This document shows, piece by piece, positions 1-7,915 of a stretch of DNA of 64,000 nucleotides. Source of the DNA: Spongisporangium articulatum (GTDB taxonomy: Bacteria; Actinomycetota; Actinomycetes; Actinomycetales; Kineosporiaceae). Where the stretch lies: contig NZ_JBITLV010000005.1 of the NCBI RefSeq assembly GCF_044465595.1, positions 384,559 to 448,558 on the forward strand. The letters are read 5' to 3'. Position 1 is the stretch's first letter; each line of letters begins with the position of its first letter. The notes under the pieces were generated by a model. It saw nothing but the letters and a program-made list of their open reading frames with translations, was not told the DNA's origin and ran no database searches. The position numbers and the translations under genes were made by a program.

Positions 1-395
1 CCGGCCGACGACGCCCCGACCATCAGGTGCACGGCCGCGCGGGACTGGGTCATCGCGGTGCTGAGCGGCACCAGCACCACGGAGATCACACTCAGCAGCA
101 GCACGAGCTGGTTCACGGCCAGCACCGCCAGGACGAGACCGACCGCGATGCCGTACGTGTTCATCACCAGCACCTGGAACGGCGTCGCCGTGCGACGGGC
201 CAGGGTCAGGCCGACGAAGAGCACGTGGGCCGGGATCAGGGCCAGTACCCACAGCGCGCGGCCGGGCCCGAACAGCCCCGGGACGAGCGCCTGCACGGCC
301 AGCATCACCGCGGCGACCGAACTGCCCCACACGATCAGGGGCACCAGTTCCTCGAGCGTGCCGGCCCGGAACCGGTCGCCGGCCGGCTCGCTCAT
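1..395 (-). CDS. Membrane protein, N-terminal part (gene runs off the window)
   Basis: Reading the minus strand from ATG at 395 gives an open frame starting MSEPAGDRFRAGTLEEL and running off the window edge with no stop. About 130 residues are visible, with at least four hydrophobic segments (around residues 17-35, 40-58, 66-90 and 95-115). The start codon overlaps the stop of the upstream diguanylate cyclase gene as ATGA, so the two are probably translationally coupled. The similar topology of its neighbour suggests this could also be a membrane sensor in front of a GGDEF domain, but the catalytic part is outside the window, so that is inference only. Confidence 0.6.
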   Translation of the reverse strand, partial: MSEPAGDRFRAGTLEELVPLIVWGSSVAAVMLAVQALVPGLFGPGRALWVLALIPAHVLFVGLTLARRTATPFQVLVMNTYGIAVGLVLAVLAVNQLVLLLSVISVVLVPLSTAMTQSRAAVHLMVGASSA

Positions 396-1432
396 ACGGC
401 CACCACGACCCGGGCCACGTTACGACCGGCGTCCTTCGCCTCGTAGAGCAGCACGTCGGCCCGGTCGAGCAACGTCCAGATCCGTTCCACCGGATCGCCA
501 CCCGGGGCGGGCCCCAGCCGGTCGGGCCGGACCTGCACGCCCCCGGCGCTCACGGTCATGCCCCAGGCCCCGGCGTCGTGCTCGACGGTCCGCCGGATCC
601 GCTCGGCCAGGTGGTCGGCACCCTCGGTGGTGGGCAGCACGGCCAGGACGCAGAACTCCTCACCGCCGATCCGGGCCACCACGTCGCCGTCCCGCACGGA
701 GCCCCGGACCGTGTGGGCGACCCGGCGCAGCACGTCGTCGCCCACGGCATGCCCGTAGGCGTCGTTCACACGCTTGAAGTGGTCCAGGTCGATGGCCAGG
801 ACGGCGACGTTCCCGCCGGCCGCGGTGGCCTGGTCCAGCAGGGCGGGGACGCGTTCGGCCAGGCCGCGCCGGTTCAGCAGCCCGGTGAGCGGGTCGGTCT
901 CGGCGGCCCGCTGGGCGGCCTGCACGGCGCTTTCGAGCTGACGTCGGAAGTAGAGGACCGTGAGCCCCGGCAGGACGGTCATGGTCACGATCAGCGCCAG
1001 GAGCGTGAGCCCGGCCGTGTCGACGCCCACCCGGATCACGGTGACCGGGGTGGCCAGGCCCACCGCGAGCACCAGGAACTTCCAGGTCGAACGCACCGAC
1101 AGGCGCACGGCCGCGGTCAGGCCGATGATCCCGAAGACGTTCAGGAGAGCGACCGCGTAGGACTCGTCCACGGCGAAGTACCCGCACAGGGCCAGCGTCA
1201 CCAGGGCCACGGTCAGGTAGATCGGCGCCGTGGAGTCGGCCTCGCGGCGCCGGTGGATCACCGGCACCGGCAGCATCAGCAGGACGCACGCACCCACCAG
1301 CCACGGCCGCCCCTCCGGCCGGTAGACGCCGGGCAGAAAGGCCGAGACGGCCGCGAGCAGGGTCCCTACGGGCAGGCCGAGGAGCGCCACGTACGTCAGT
1401 GGCGTGATCGGCGCGCGTGCCTCGGACTTCAT
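392..1432 (-). CDS. Membrane diguanylate cyclase (GGDEF)
   Basis: A 346-residue protein that should make cyclic di-GMP from two GTP. Six hydrophobic segments fill the first 160 residues (about 13-34, 44-60, 71-88, 92-111, 117-136, 141-161) and form an unrecognised membrane sensor. The GGDEF domain covers about 175-345, with an intact active-site GGEEF at 256-260. The product-inhibition I-site is present as RDGD at 247-250, exactly five residues before GGEEF. Family knowledge predicts an active, feedback-inhibited cyclase in the inner membrane. Its stop overlaps the start of the next membrane gene by 4 nt, so the two form an operon. Confidence 0.9.
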   Translation of the reverse strand: MKSEARAPITPLTYVALLGLPVGTLLAAVSAFLPGVYRPEGRPWLVGACVLLMLPVPVIHRRREADSTAPIYLTVALVTLALCGYFAVDESYAVALLNVFGIIGLTAAVRLSVRSTWKFLVLAVGLATPVTVIRVGVDTAGLTLLALIVTMTVLPGLTVLYFRRQLESAVQAAQRAAETDPLTGLLNRRGLAERVPALLDQATAAGGNVAVLAIDLDHFKRVNDAYGHAVGDDVLRRVAHTVRGSVRDGDVVARIGGEEFCVLAVLPTTEGADHLAERIRRTVEHDAGAWGMTVSAGGVQVRPDRLGPAPGGDPVERIWTLLDRADVLLYEAKDAGRNVARVVVAV

Positions 1433-1527
1433 CGGACCTCCCGTGCTGCTTCTCGGCAGGAAGAGGCCCCGAGGTTGAGCCCCGGCGGCAAACCGGGTTT
1501 CGACGAGCGCGGGCTGCGCGGTGCGGC

Positions 1528-2721
1528 TCAGCCCAGTTCGGGCAGCCCGCGGCGGATCTGGCGCACCGCCTGGGCGATCCGGTGCTCGTTCTCGATCAGC
1601 GCGAACCGCACGAAACCGTCACCGTCGGGCCCGAACCCGACGCCGGGGCTGACCGCCACGTCGCAGTCGGTGACGAGCTTCTTGGCGAAGTCGATCGAGC
1701 CGAGGTGCCGGTAGGCGGGCGGGATGGGCGCCCAGACGAACATCGTCCCCTTCGGATGCGGGACCTCCCAGCCGATCCGGTTCAGCCCGTCGATCAGGGC
1801 GTTGCGCCGGCGCTCGTAGATCTCGTTGATCTCCAGCGGGTAGTCGCTCGCCTCGTTCAGGGTCACCGTGGCCGCGATCTGGACCGGCTGGAAGGCGCCG
1901 TAGTCGAGGTAGCTCTTGAGCTTGGCCAGCGCGGCGACGACCTCGGCGTTGCCGAGCATGAAGGCCATCCGCCAGCCCGCCATCGAGAAGCTCTTGGTCA
2001 TCGAGTACAGCTCGACCGCTACCTCGAGAGCGCCTTCACATTCAAGGATGGACGGCGGTCGCCACCCGTCGAAACTCACGTCTGCGTAGGCGAAGTCGTG
2101 CACCAGGACGACGTCGCGCTCGCGAGCCCAGTCGACCAGACGCTGCAGGTCCTCCTTCTCGACCGTCGCCGTCGTCGGGTTGTGCGGGAACGACAGGACG
2201 ACGACCCGCGGCTTCGGCCAGCCGTAGTCCCAGGCCGCCATCACGTTCTCGATGTAGTCGACGCCCGGCCCGACGGGGACCTGGCGGGCGTCGGCGCCCG
2301 CGAAGTACGGGCCCCAGATGTGGATCGGGTACGAGGGCGAGGGCACCAGCGCCACGTCCCCGGGCTGCAGCAGCACCCACATCAGGTGGCTGAAACCCTC
2401 CTTCGCACCGATCGTGGTGATCACGTTCCTGTCGGGGTCGAGCTCGACCTTGTACTGCTCGGCGTAGCGGCGGGCGATCGCCGCGCGCAGGTTGGGGATG
2501 CCGCGGCTGGAGGAGTACCGGTGGTTGCGCTCGTTGTGGGCGGCCTCGGCGAGCTTCTCCACGGCGACCGCGGGGCTGGGGATGTCGGGGTTGCCGAACC
2601 CCAGGTCGACGATGTCCCGACCGGCTCGGCGGGCCTCGAGCTTCAAGGTGTCGATGATCGTGAAGACGTAGGGCGGCAGGCCGGGGATGCGTCGGAATTC
2701 CACCCGCCCGAGCGTAACCAT
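1528..2721 (-). CDS. alaC: Alanine transaminase, AlaC type (class I PLP aminotransferase)
   Basis: A 397-residue aminotransferase closely resembling E. coli AlaC (YfdZ) across its length: PPYVF near the N-terminus, the NPD segment, YSSSRGIPNLR, a GAKEG turn, SFPHNPTTATVE, VHDFAYADVSFDGW and SMTKSFSMAGWR with the PLP-binding lysine. It should transfer the amino group between glutamate and pyruvate in the cytoplasm. LL-diaminopimelate aminotransferase is a relative, but the AlaC-type motifs fit better. The open frame extends upstream to 3153, but the divergent VOC gene begins at 2765. ATG at 2721 gives MVTLGRVEFRRI and the family length. Confidence 0.88.
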   Translation of the reverse strand: MVTLGRVEFRRIPGLPPYVFTIIDTLKLEARRAGRDIVDLGFGNPDIPSPAVAVEKLAEAAHNERNHRYSSSRGIPNLRAAIARRYAEQYKVELDPDRNVITTIGAKEGFSHLMWVLLQPGDVALVPSPSYPIHIWGPYFAGADARQVPVGPGVDYIENVMAAWDYGWPKPRVVVLSFPHNPTTATVEKEDLQRLVDWARERDVVLVHDFAYADVSFDGWRPPSILECEGALEVAVELYSMTKSFSMAGWRMAFMLGNAEVVAALAKLKSYLDYGAFQPVQIAATVTLNEASDYPLEINEIYERRRNALIDGLNRIGWEVPHPKGTMFVWAPIPPAYRHLGSIDFAKKLVTDCDVAVSPGVGFGPDGDGFVRFALIENEHRIAQAVRQIRRGLPELG

Positions 2722-2764
2722 CGCGTGCTCGCGCGGTCGGTAGCCATTCGGGGACAATTGGCCG

Positions 2765-3493
2765 GTGGCCACCCGACTCGTGAGCGTCGTCATCGACACC
2801 CCCGACCCGGCCGGGCTCGCCGCGTGGTGGGGCGCGGCCCTCGGCTGGCCCGTCTCGCACGAGGACGGCGAGAGCGAGGCCACACCGCCGGCCGGTGAAC
2901 CCGGCATCGACCTGGTCTTCGTGAAGGTCGACGACCCGCGGGTGGAGCGCAACCGGGTGCACCTGGATCTGCGGACGTCGTCGCCGGAAGAACAGCCGGC
3001 CCTGGTCGCCCGCCTCCTGGACGCCGGGGCGAAGCGTGCCGACATCGGCCAGGGTGACGTGCCGTGGGAGGTCCTGGAGGACCCGGAGGGCAACGTGTTC
3101 TGCGTGCTCGAGCCGCGCGCGGCGTCCGAGTCCACCGGTGCCGTGGCCGGCATCGTCGTGGAGGCGAGCGACCCGGCGTCGCTCGGCCGGTTTTGGGTGT
3201 CCGCCTCAGGCTGGAAGGTCGGCCATCAGTCGGACCGGACCACGGCGCTGATCCGGCCCGACGGGCTCGGCCCGTGGCTGGCCTTCGTGGCGTCGGACCG
3301 GCCCCGGCTGGCCAAGAACCGCCTGCACCTGGACGTCGCGCCGGGCCCGGACGACGACCAGGGCGTGGAGGTGGCCCGGCTGCACGCGCTCGGGGCGCGG
3401 GCCGTGGACGTCGGACAGGCCGTCGAGGACATCACCTGGGTCGTCCTGGCCGACCCCGAGGACAACGAGTTCTGCGTACTCTCACCCCGGTGA
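2765..3493 (+). CDS. VOC (glyoxalase-like) protein with two tandem domains
   Basis: A 242-residue protein made of two repeated glyoxalase/bleomycin-resistance (VOC) modules, about 1-118 and 125-242. Each module has the small-sheet pattern of this actinobacterial 'glyoxalase-like domain' group: an N-terminal VVIDTPDPAGLAAWW or VVEASDPASLGRFW, a central NRVHLDL or NRLHLDV, and a terminal DPEGNVFCVL or DPEDNEFCVL. VOC proteins bind a metal or small ligand, and the substrate cannot be predicted. GTG at 2765 is only 44 bp from the divergent aminotransferase start. The stop overlaps the following acetyltransferase start (GTGA). Confidence 0.82.
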   Translation: MATRLVSVVIDTPDPAGLAAWWGAALGWPVSHEDGESEATPPAGEPGIDLVFVKVDDPRVERNRVHLDLRTSSPEEQPALVARLLDAGAKRADIGQGDVPWEVLEDPEGNVFCVLEPRAASESTGAVAGIVVEASDPASLGRFWVSASGWKVGHQSDRTTALIRPDGLGPWLAFVASDRPRLAKNRLHLDVAPGPDDDQGVEVARLHALGARAVDVGQAVEDITWVVLADPEDNEFCVLSPR

Positions 3494-4053
3494 ACATCCC
3501 GTCGTTGCGCACTTCCCGCCTCCTGCTGCGCGGGTGGACCGACGCGGACCGTGAGGCGTTCGCGGCGCTGAATGCCGATCCTGACGTGATGCACCACTTC
3601 CCGGCCGCGCTGTCCCGGGCCGAGAGCGACGCGCTGGTCGACACGATCCAGGAGCGTTGGGTGACCAACGGCTGGGGCCTGTGGGCCACCGAGGTCCGCG
3701 ACGGCGGGCCGTTGGACGGCCGTTTCATCGGCTTCATCGGCCTGAACCCGGCGCCCGCCGAGTACCCGTGCGCCCCGGCCACCGAGATCGGCTGGCGCCT
3801 GGCCTCTTTCGCCTGGGGTCACGGCTACGCGACCGAAGGCGCGCTCCGGGTGGTGGAGTTCGCCTTCGAGGAGGCCGGTCTCGACGAGCTGGTGTCGTTC
3901 ACGACGTTCAAGAACGAGCGCTCCCAGGCGGTGATGCGGCGGATCGGGATGACCCGCGACCCGGACGGCGACTTCGTCAGCACCCGGGTGCCCGCCGACT
4001 GGCCGGAACGTTTCTCGGTCCTCTACCGCCTGCGTGCGCCATCTACGACCTGA
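3490..4053 (+). CDS. GNAT family N-acetyltransferase (RimJ-like)
   Basis: A 187-residue GNAT protein. It begins LRTSRLLLRGWTDADREAF, typical of the RimJ/RimL-like Acetyltransf_3 group, and has the acetyl-CoA-binding region EIGWRLASFAWGHGYATEGA followed by NERSQAVMRRIGM. It should transfer an acetyl group from acetyl-CoA to an amine, substrate unknown. GTG at 3490 overlaps the preceding VOC stop by 4 nt, so the two genes are coupled. A strong hairpin follows the stop directly. Confidence 0.85.
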   Translation: MNIPSLRTSRLLLRGWTDADREAFAALNADPDVMHHFPAALSRAESDALVDTIQERWVTNGWGLWATEVRDGGPLDGRFIGFIGLNPAPAEYPCAPATEIGWRLASFAWGHGYATEGALRVVEFAFEEAGLDELVSFTTFKNERSQAVMRRIGMTRDPDGDFVSTRVPADWPERFSVLYRLRAPSTT

Positions 4054-4096
4054 TCGTGTGGGATCGGTGACGTCATAAGCCACCGATGCCACACGA
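4054..4096. terminator. Hairpin terminator between convergent genes (copy 1)
   Basis: A 16-bp stem with one G.G mismatch (4054-4069 against 4081-4096) closes an 11-nt loop between the convergent acetyltransferase and AbiEi/DUF559 genes. A near copy occurs at 5110-5151, on the other side of the AbiEi/DUF559 gene. Confidence 0.75.
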
Positions 4097-5041
4097 TCAT
4101 CGCCGGCACCGACCGCAGGTCCGGAACGAGCCGGGCCATCCGTTCCGTCTGAGGAGAGTCACGACCTGGTGCGCCACCTCGCAGGGCACGGTCGTGACGT
4201 CGTGCCACCCGTAGCGCAGCGTGTCGTCGTCGGCCAGGGTCGAGAGGTTGTCCCGCCGCCAGTCGCGGAACCGCAGATCGTCCGGGTGTGCACCGCGACC
4301 GTCCAGCTCGACCAAGACGTGCCACTCCTTGTACCGGACATCGCGGTAGCGAGACGTCGCGCCCGATCTCTCGGTCCGGTTGCGCTCACCTCGCGGGAGT
4401 CCGTGAGGTCTCTCGACGTCACGGGCATAACGGAGTTCGAGAGTGGAGGCGACTCCCACCTCCACGTCGCACATGACTTCCTCGAGCAGCCGTCGCCAGC
4501 GGTGTCTCGGACGCGACGCCAACTCGGACCGCAGCCGCTCGACGGTCGTGAACCGACCGTGGGTGGCCGCGAAGACCAGGCGCAGCACGGCGTCCGCAGA
4601 GGTCACCTCGTCCGCTGCATCGAGCACACTGACCTCCAGACGAAGGCGCGGTGGGTTCGCCGCACGCCTGATCAGCCTCTCGAAGTCACGACGCCTCATC
4701 ACCTTCGCTCCCGGCAGCGCGGTGACGGTGCGACGGGCCGGCACCGCCAGACGCACTGCATCCGGCGGGCTCTCGAGCAGGCCGTCGAGCCACAAGGCCG
4801 TGCGATGACTCGCCGCCACCGGAGCGCCCACCGCCAGAAGGGCTGCCCATACCCTCATGCGATCGCTCAACGGGCCGGTGAACGTCGAATACACCCCGGG
4901 AGAAACGATGGTCCATCGACCGGTCCGCGCGTTCTGCCTGGCCTGGGCGACACTCAGACCCGTCGCCAATAACTGAGATCGACTGATCAACCCTTCCTGC
5001 AGGGAGATCAACTCGCTGAGGTGGGTGCCGGGCACGAACAC
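4097..5041 (-). CDS. AbiEi antitoxin-like / DUF559 endonuclease-fold protein
   Basis: A 314-residue protein of a common actinobacterial family. The N-terminus (about 10-60) has the AbiEi-like winged-helix pattern: ISRSQLLATGLSVAQARQ, then GRWTIVSPGVYSTFTGP. The C-terminus (about 215-300) resembles DUF559, a Vsr-like PD-(D/E)XK fold, with VRYKEWHVLVELDGRGAH and RDWRRDNLSTLADDDTLRYGW. No AbiEii-type nucleotidyltransferase toxin is adjacent, so a toxin-antitoxin role is doubtful. Such proteins are widespread singletons. It sits alone between two near-identical hairpins, which suggests it arrived or moves as a cassette. GTG at 5041 is the chosen start, without a clear Shine-Dalgarno. Confidence 0.72.
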   Translation of the reverse strand: MFVPGTHLSELISLQEGLISRSQLLATGLSVAQARQNARTGRWTIVSPGVYSTFTGPLSDRMRVWAALLAVGAPVAASHRTALWLDGLLESPPDAVRLAVPARRTVTALPGAKVMRRRDFERLIRRAANPPRLRLEVSVLDAADEVTSADAVLRLVFAATHGRFTTVERLRSELASRPRHRWRRLLEEVMCDVEVGVASTLELRYARDVERPHGLPRGERNRTERSGATSRYRDVRYKEWHVLVELDGRGAHPDDLRFRDWRRDNLSTLADDDTLRYGWHDVTTVPCEVAHQVVTLLRRNGWPGSFRTCGRCRR

Positions 5042-5109
5042 GAGCGCAGCATGGCAACGATCACCGAACCATGCGCTGACCGCCTGTGGATAACTCCAGC
5101 TATCCGTTG

Positions 5110-5151
5110 CCGTGTGGCTTTGGTGACGTATGAAGCCACCGATGCCACACG
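5110..5151. terminator. Hairpin terminator downstream of rsmI (copy 2)
   Basis: A 15-bp imperfect stem (5111-5125 against 5137-5151; one T.T mismatch and one G.T pair) just beyond the rsmI stop. It matches the hairpin at 4054-4096 at most positions, including loop and right arm (gccaccgatgccacacg), so the two are copies of one element in the same orientation. Confidence 0.7.
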
Positions 5152-5159
5152 GTCACAGG

Positions 5160-6002
5160 TCACCGCGCGCGCAGCGTCGCCTCGTACAACTCGCGCTTCG
5201 ACACCCCGGCGGCCGTGGCGACCTGCGCCACCGCATCCTTGAGCCGCGCACCGTCGGCCACCAGCTCCTGGACGGCCCCGACGAGCGACTCGACGGGCAC
5301 GTCCCCGCCGACCGCACCGCCGACGACGATGGTGACCTCGCCGAGCACCTCGGTCTCCGCGGCGTGACGGGCCAACTCCCCCAATGGTTCCCGCAGGACC
5401 TGCTCGTAGGTCTTGGTCAGCTCGCGGCACAGCGCGGCGGGCCGCTCGGCGCCGAACGCGGCGGCCATCGCGGCCAGCGTGGCGGCCGTACGGCGGGGGG
5501 ACTCGAAGAAGATCATCGTGCGCGGCTCGGTGGCCAGCGCGGCCAGGGCCGAGGCCAGTTTGCCGCCGGTGCGGGGCAGGAAGCCCTCGAAACAGAACCG
5601 GTCCGACGGCAGCCCCGACAGCAGCAGTCCGGTCAGCGCGGCCGACGGGCCGGGCAACGCGGTGACCGGCAGACCGGCCTCGAGCACCGCGGACGCCGCA
5701 CGCCAGCCCGGGTCGGCGACCCCCGGCGTCCCGGCGTCCGTGACCAGCAGAACCGTTCCGCCGGTGCGGATCACGTCGACGAGCCCGGCGGCGCCGGCGA
5801 CCTCGTTGTACTCGTGGTGGGCCACGATCCGGCCGCGTGGTTCGACGCCCAGCGCCGCGGCGAGGCGCCGCAACCGGCGGGTGTCCTCGGCGGCGATCAG
5901 GTCGGCCGTGGTCAGCAGGTGCACGAGCCGCAGCGAGGCGTCCTGCGGGTCCCCGATCGGGGTGGCGGCCAGGACGAGCCGACCGGCGGTGGGATCAACC
6001 AT
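5160..6002 (-). CDS. rsmI: 16S rRNA (cytidine(1402)-2'-O)-methyltransferase RsmI
   Basis: A 280-residue SAM-dependent enzyme of the tetrapyrrole-methylase fold that 2'-O-methylates C1402 of 16S rRNA. Family motifs are clear: ATPIGDPQDAS at the N-terminus, AEDTRRLRRL, HHEYNE, LVTDAGTPGVADPG, LPGPSA, FEGFLPR, FFESPRR and CRELTKTYE. Its start lies inside the end of the upstream membrane-protein gene (8-nt overlap), implying coupled translation. The pmt gene is divergent to this pair, an arrangement also known from Mycobacterium tuberculosis (Rv1002c/Rv1003). Confidence 0.95.
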   Translation of the reverse strand: MVDPTAGRLVLAATPIGDPQDASLRLVHLLTTADLIAAEDTRRLRRLAAALGVEPRGRIVAHHEYNEVAGAAGLVDVIRTGGTVLLVTDAGTPGVADPGWRAASAVLEAGLPVTALPGPSAALTGLLLSGLPSDRFCFEGFLPRTGGKLASALAALATEPRTMIFFESPRRTAATLAAMAAAFGAERPAALCRELTKTYEQVLREPLGELARHAAETEVLGEVTIVVGGAVGGDVPVESLVGAVQELVADGARLKDAVAQVATAAGVSKRELYEATLRAR

Positions 6003-7854
6003 CGGCGGGCCACACCCCGTTCGCCAACGGGTCGTCCCAGACGTACACGCCGCCCTGGACGACGGGCGAGTAGCCGAGCAGGTCGCGCACCGTGCGGCTC
6101 AGCGCGTCGAACGAGAAGTTCGGCCCGAGGACGATCTTGTCGATCCCGAGCGTCTGGAGATCCTCGCGGGCCTGCTGCCGCTCGGCGACGTTCACCGTGG
6201 CGGAACGGTTCTCGGCGTAGACCTGGCTGAGCAGCTGCGCCGTCACCGGGTCGGCGTCGCCGCCCACGTAGGCGTGCCCGTCACCGGCCGGGCCGAGGAA
6301 GTACCCGCCCGGCATAGCGAACCGGTACCCGGCCGCCGACTGCCAGCGCATCGCCACGGGTTCGATCGGCACCGGGTAGGGCAGCACCATCAGCACCTCA
6401 CCGGCCGGCTGCGACGGCACGTTCTTCGTGAAGTAGCTGGGGATCGCGGCGGCCGGCGTCACCGCGAGCGGCCGCGGCGCCCACGACGCCAGGCAGGCCA
6501 GGGCCACGAGCGTGGCCAGGACCGGCCGCCACGGGCGACGCTCCCGGCGCGGGACGGCGAGCAGCGCGTGCACCGCGAAGGCCAGCAACGAGGCGCCGAA
6601 GAGGGCCACCAGCATGCCGAACCGGGTGGCCAGCGACGCCTCGGTGACCGGGAGCTTGTGCAGCAGGGCGTAGGGGCCGCGGGTCGTCGTCCAGTCGCCG
6701 TTGATCCAGACCCGGCCGCCTACGGCCAGCACCGCCGCCACGACGAGCCCGACGAACGCGGCCCGCACCGGCAGCGACCGGCGTTGCACGACCACCAGCA
6801 CCAGGGCGGTCACGAGCAGGGGCAGCCCGATGTAGGCCAGGTGCTCCTCGATGCCGCCGGGGAACCGGGCCGCGATCGGCGAGCTCCACGAGAAGTGCAC
6901 CAGCAGCTGGTCGGTCGGGACGAGGAAGGACAGCAGGTCGGTGCCGTAGTAGTCGTCCAGGAAGGGGTTGCCGTGCTGGTGCAGCCGACCGAAGAACTGC
7001 TGGTACAGCGGGTAGACCGTGAGCGGCAGGAACACCAGCAGCGCCACCGCGACCGACACCGCCAGCCGTCGGGCGCCCGCCACGAGCTGGGCCGGGCGCG
7101 AGGCCGCGGCGACGATCAGCACGAACAGCCCACCCATCGCCGACTGGAACAGCACCTCCTCGCCGACCAGCACCTGGACGGCCGCCACCAGTCCGAGGGC
7201 CACCCCGACGCGCCACGACGCCCACGCACGGAGCCCGCGCGCGGCACCCGCGGGAGCGGCGTCGTCCCCCTGCTCCTGCTCGTCGGGCCCGGACCACGCG
7301 CGCACCGAGAGCAGCACGAGCACCGGCAGGGCCGGGGCGAAGGACATGGTCACGTGGCCCACGAGGGAGTTCACGACGGCCGGGCTGATCGCGAACGCCG
7401 TCGCGCCCGCCAGCGACGCCGGCCGGCTCAGCGGCGGGCCGGGCAGGCGGCGCAGCGACCAGTACGCGGCCAGTGCGCAGGTCGGCACGGAGAGCAGGTT
7501 GAGCACGTTCAGCGCGGCCAGCGAACCCCAGGCCGCGGTCACCGGCCAGAGCAGGACGGCGGGCAGCATCAGGGTGGTGTTGTTCATCGCGCTGACGCCG
7601 GTGGGCCAGTTCATGTCCGTGGTGAACAGCGGCGACCGACCCTCGCCGAGCGCGTGCGGCGTGTGCCCGAGCCACCACTGGTAGTGCGTGGCGTCGGGGA
7701 CGTTGCCCGCGAACACCCGCGCCGCGGGGTCGAGCCACAGCCCCGCCGAGGCCGCCAGCCCGATGAGCAGGGCCAGGCTCGCGACGACCACCACCGGCAG
7801 GCCGGGTCGGGACAGCAGGCGCGGCTTCCGGCGTCGGATGTCGTCGAGCACCAC
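5995..7854 (-). CDS. Polytopic membrane protein, GT-C glycosyltransferase-like
   Basis: About 619 residues with a dozen or so hydrophobic segments. It begins with a single helix (VVVVASLALLIGLAASAGLW), then an external segment with NVPDATHYQWWLGHTPHAL, repeated membrane spans, and a soluble C-terminal part from about residue 470. This resembles uncharacterised actinobacterial membrane glycosyltransferases of the GT-C fold, which use polyprenyl-phosphate sugars, but no catalytic motif is certain. The open frame reaches 8118, but the divergent pmt start is at 7916, so one of two adjacent GTG codons (7854 or 7851) is chosen. It overlaps rsmI by 8 nt. Confidence 0.7.
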   Translation of the reverse strand: MVLDDIRRRKPRLLSRPGLPVVVVASLALLIGLAASAGLWLDPAARVFAGNVPDATHYQWWLGHTPHALGEGRSPLFTTDMNWPTGVSAMNNTTLMLPAVLLWPVTAAWGSLAALNVLNLLSVPTCALAAYWSLRRLPGPPLSRPASLAGATAFAISPAVVNSLVGHVTMSFAPALPVLVLLSVRAWSGPDEQEQGDDAAPAGAARGLRAWASWRVGVALGLVAAVQVLVGEEVLFQSAMGGLFVLIVAAASRPAQLVAGARRLAVSVAVALLVFLPLTVYPLYQQFFGRLHQHGNPFLDDYYGTDLLSFLVPTDQLLVHFSWSSPIAARFPGGIEEHLAYIGLPLLVTALVLVVVQRRSLPVRAAFVGLVVAAVLAVGGRVWINGDWTTTRGPYALLHKLPVTEASLATRFGMLVALFGASLLAFAVHALLAVPRRERRPWRPVLATLVALACLASWAPRPLAVTPAAAIPSYFTKNVPSQPAGEVLMVLPYPVPIEPVAMRWQSAAGYRFAMPGGYFLGPAGDGHAYVGGDADPVTAQLLSQVYAENRSATVNVAERQQAREDLQTLGIDKIVLGPNFSFDALSRTVRDLLGYSPVVQGGVYVWDDPLANGVWPADG

Positions 7855-7915
7855 CGGAGTCTTGCAGGTCGCGCGTCTGCCGGTCGGCCCGTGGGGCACA
7901 GCGGCTGCACCTACG

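Noticed and set aside
4097..5041. A type IV toxin-antitoxin pair (AbiEi with AbiEii)
   Set aside because: No nucleotidyltransferase toxin gene is adjacent; the flanking genes are an acetyltransferase and rsmI.
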